A stretch of DNA of 64,000 nucleotides from Paracoccaceae bacterium (GTDB lineage: Bacteria > Pseudomonadota > Alphaproteobacteria > Rhodobacterales > Rhodobacteraceae). Shown here piece after piece: positions 62,393-64,000 of the stretch. The notes beneath the pieces are model-generated. The model ran no database searches and had not been told where the DNA came from. It saw only the letters and a program-made list of their open reading frames with translations. How positions within the stretch are numbered: the first letter of the stretch is position 1; the number at the start of each line of letters is the position of its first letter. Location of the stretch: contig JASBTX010000042.1 in the NCBI GenBank assembly GCA_030148225.1, forward strand, positions 310,001 to 374,000. The letters run 5' to 3'. The position numbers and the translations under genes are program-made.

Positions 62393-63754
62393 TCAGCCGT
62401 CATAGAGTTCCGCGACATCGCCCATATAGCCACTCCACGCGAACCAGTATGAAATCTGCCCGGCCATCCGGCGCAGCGAACGGCCATCGGGCGCGTCGAG
62501 CTGATCTTCGCTCAGCGTCCATGTCGTCCCGTCATCCGTGATCAAACCTTCAGCGAATTCCCATTCACCACGTTCATAGGCGCGAACGGTTCGGGTTTGG
62601 GCGTCTCCGACCAGAACCACGGGTGTCCGGCCAATCCGGTCATTGATGATCGTCCGATCGGCAAAGGCCTCGAGTGGCCATGCCTTGGCGGCACCCATCG
62701 TCCGCATGCCAAAGACATAGTCCTTGGCCTGGAATTCCGGCTGATCCAGATTGGTCGGAAACATCAGATCGGGTGAGTTGAAATACTGATTATAGACCAC
62801 GCCCGAGCCATAGTCGCGCGTATACCCCGTGTTCAGATCCAGCACGCGGGTGTCAGGGTTCCGCTCGGTCCAGTTCTGCCATGTGTCGATGGTGACGGGG
62901 CGCAGACCCAACTGAATCCCGGAATTGGCCAAGGGTCCGACAACCGGTTCGCCGGTGAACTGGTTCCAGAGCGAATTTGTTTCGCGGTCGAACATCAGTT
63001 TGTTCGAGCGATAGAGAAAGCCGGATGAACCGAAGATTAGCGGCTTGTCTCGGTCAGGCAGCTGGGTTTCATAGAGGATCCCCGAACCGCAAAGCGTGCA
63101 ATAGGCCAGTGCAAGCGGCACACCGCCGATCACCTCGTTGAACATCTCGTGCCAGCCCATGATCCTGAGCGGATAGGCGCGCGTATCGCCATTGATCGAC
63201 ACGCCGAAAACAAGGTCATCGGGTTTGAGATATTCAGCCTCGGCAGCACCGATCAGGGCCGGGTTGTCGAGTGACGGAATGCCATCCTTGATCACGCCGC
63301 CCCAGGTGATCTCTTCAAGCCTGATGCGCATCTGTGCGGGGTCGGTGTATTCCGGCAGCAGGAAGTCGACGAAATTCGGATCGATTCGCCGATAAAGATC
63401 GCGCGTGAAATCGATAAAGCTGGGATGAGGGATGATTTCGGGGTGATCTTCCTGCCAGAGCATCCAGTCGAACCACGTTTCGCGCCCGTATTCACCGCTG
63501 AGTTCCGAAAGCGCCGCCACAATCGGCCCGCGCGAATACTGGCTGAACCGAAGGCCCTTGATCAGCCCCGGGATCATATCGGGATTGCCCCGTTCGGTGA
63601 TTTCGCGGATCGCCCCGTAGAAATCATCGCCTACGCCAAAGATGAGGTCCATCTGGGCGCGGTATAAAGGGTCGTTTGACTGGGCCGCAGCCGCGCGCGG
63701 CATCAGAAGTCCGGCTGTGGCCATCACGGCAAGTTCACGTCGGGTCAGTAGCAT
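62393..63754 (-). CDS. DUF3179 domain-containing protein, exported
   Basis: A 453-residue DUF3179 protein. A Tat-like or Sec signal (LTRRELAVMATAGLLMPRAAAA) is followed by a helical segment, then the DUF3179 core with LALAYCTLCGSGILYE (paired cysteines) and GFLYRSNKLMFDRETNSLW. The family function is not known; the cysteines suggest metal binding. It lies 82 bp upstream of the acyl-CoA dehydrogenase on the same strand. Confidence 0.85.
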   Translation of the reverse strand: MLLTRRELAVMATAGLLMPRAAAAQSNDPLYRAQMDLIFGVGDDFYGAIREITERGNPDMIPGLIKGLRFSQYSRGPIVAALSELSGEYGRETWFDWMLWQEDHPEIIPHPSFIDFTRDLYRRIDPNFVDFLLPEYTDPAQMRIRLEEITWGGVIKDGIPSLDNPALIGAAEAEYLKPDDLVFGVSINGDTRAYPLRIMGWHEMFNEVIGGVPLALAYCTLCGSGILYETQLPDRDKPLIFGSSGFLYRSNKLMFDRETNSLWNQFTGEPVVGPLANSGIQLGLRPVTIDTWQNWTERNPDTRVLDLNTGYTRDYGSGVVYNQYFNSPDLMFPTNLDQPEFQAKDYVFGMRTMGAAKAWPLEAFADRTIINDRIGRTPVVLVGDAQTRTVRAYERGEWEFAEGLITDDGTTWTLSEDQLDAPDGRSLRRMAGQISYWFAWSGYMGDVAELYDG

Positions 63755-63901
63755 GGCATTCTCCCTTGGTTGCGGCAGAGCATGCCCGCATCGGCGATCA
63801 ACTGCACTTCAAACACCGGTGATCCCGTCGGAGAGTTGAGTTTTGTGTGCAAACACCGTATCTGCCGAGCCAACGCATCCTGTCAGACGAAAGCACGACA
63901 A

Positions 63902-64000
63902 TTGGCGATTTCCCTTTATGAAAACGACTTGCCCGACGGGCTGGAACTCGGCCCCATTGTGGCCATCGACTGTGAAACGATGGGGCTTAACCCGCATCGC
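63902..64000 (+). CDS. rnd: ribonuclease D, N-terminal part (gene cut by window edge)
   Basis: 33 residues are visible: AISLYENDLPDGLEL then GPIVAIDCETMGLNPHR. The IDCET motif is the ExoI (DxE) metal site of the DEDD 3'-5' exonucleases, and the ENDLPDGL leader is what I expect of alphaproteobacterial RNase D. The start is a TTG at 63902; no ATG lies upstream in frame before stops. RNase D matures tRNA 3' ends. Confidence 0.8.
   Translation, partial: MAISLYENDLPDGLELGPIVAIDCETMGLNPHR

Overview
The window reads as a chromosomal segment of a marine-type alphaproteobacterium of the order Rhodobacterales (Roseobacter/Rhodobacter relatives). The DNA is GC-rich and densely coding, with many 4-nt ATGA or GTGA gene overlaps. 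Lineage markers are the block pckA / chvI-chvG-hprK-rapZ-EIIA-HPr, the hisS-hisZ-hisG operon with short-form HisG, the argH-lipoprotein-lysA-TIGR02302 order and a methylsuccinyl-CoA dehydrogenase of the ethylmalonyl-CoA pathway. I see no tRNA, rRNA, CRISPR array, insertion sequence or phage gene, so this looks like core chromosome rather than an island.

Layout. 1-5.2 kb: end of a RidA gene, glycerophosphodiesterase, DUF482-type acyltransferase, pterin dehydratase, a peroxiredoxin divergent from a ferredoxin-reductase-like flavoprotein, rsmD and a META-domain protein. 5.2-8.6 kb: mcd, a TauE/SafE permease and a methyltransferase. 8.7-16 kb: pckA divergent from the ChvI/ChvG envelope-stress two-component system and the regulatory PTS (HprK, RapZ, EIIA, HPr), ending in a phospholipid acyltransferase. 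chvI carries an apparent one-base frameshift. 16.1-25.5 kb: one long minus-strand purine operon, xdhA-xdhB-xdhC followed by a BMP-type ABC importer. 25.7-29.1 kb: dnaE. 29.3-33.6 kb: slyX, the histidine genes and a TlpA thioredoxin. 33.6-39.4 kb: argH, a tiny LptM-like lipoprotein, DUF2834, lysA and TIGR02302.

39.6-42.0 kb holds the most unusual locus: a two-gene phosphorelay-like operon. Its first protein has a histidine-kinase dimerisation domain but no ATPase domain, and has lost its HPt histidine. Its second protein is an NtrC/LuxO-type regulator whose AAA+ domain has lost Walker B, GAFTGA, both arginine fingers and the sensor II arginine, although the receiver and Fis DNA-binding domains look intact. 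42.0-49.9 kb: nadK, glyA, an esterase, glutamate-cysteine ligase, rsmE, ubiA and unknowns. 50-58.6 kb: an OmpA-family protein, a small coiled-coil membrane protein, YqgE/AlgH, a DsbD-alpha-like protein and an RND efflux pair. 58.7-64 kb: moaB, a family 4-like uracil-DNA glycosylase lacking most Fe-S cysteines, a phosphotransferase/acyl-CoA dehydrogenase pair resembling a split ACAD11, a DUF3179 protein and the start of RNase D.

Non-coding structure includes four copies of a short intergenic repeat (an AT-rich box followed by a GC hairpin), a 12-bp tandem repeat resembling LacI-family operators in the pckA-chvI region, and a possible Shine-Dalgarno-masking hairpin before nadK. All functions are read from sequence motifs and remembered family features; no database search was run.
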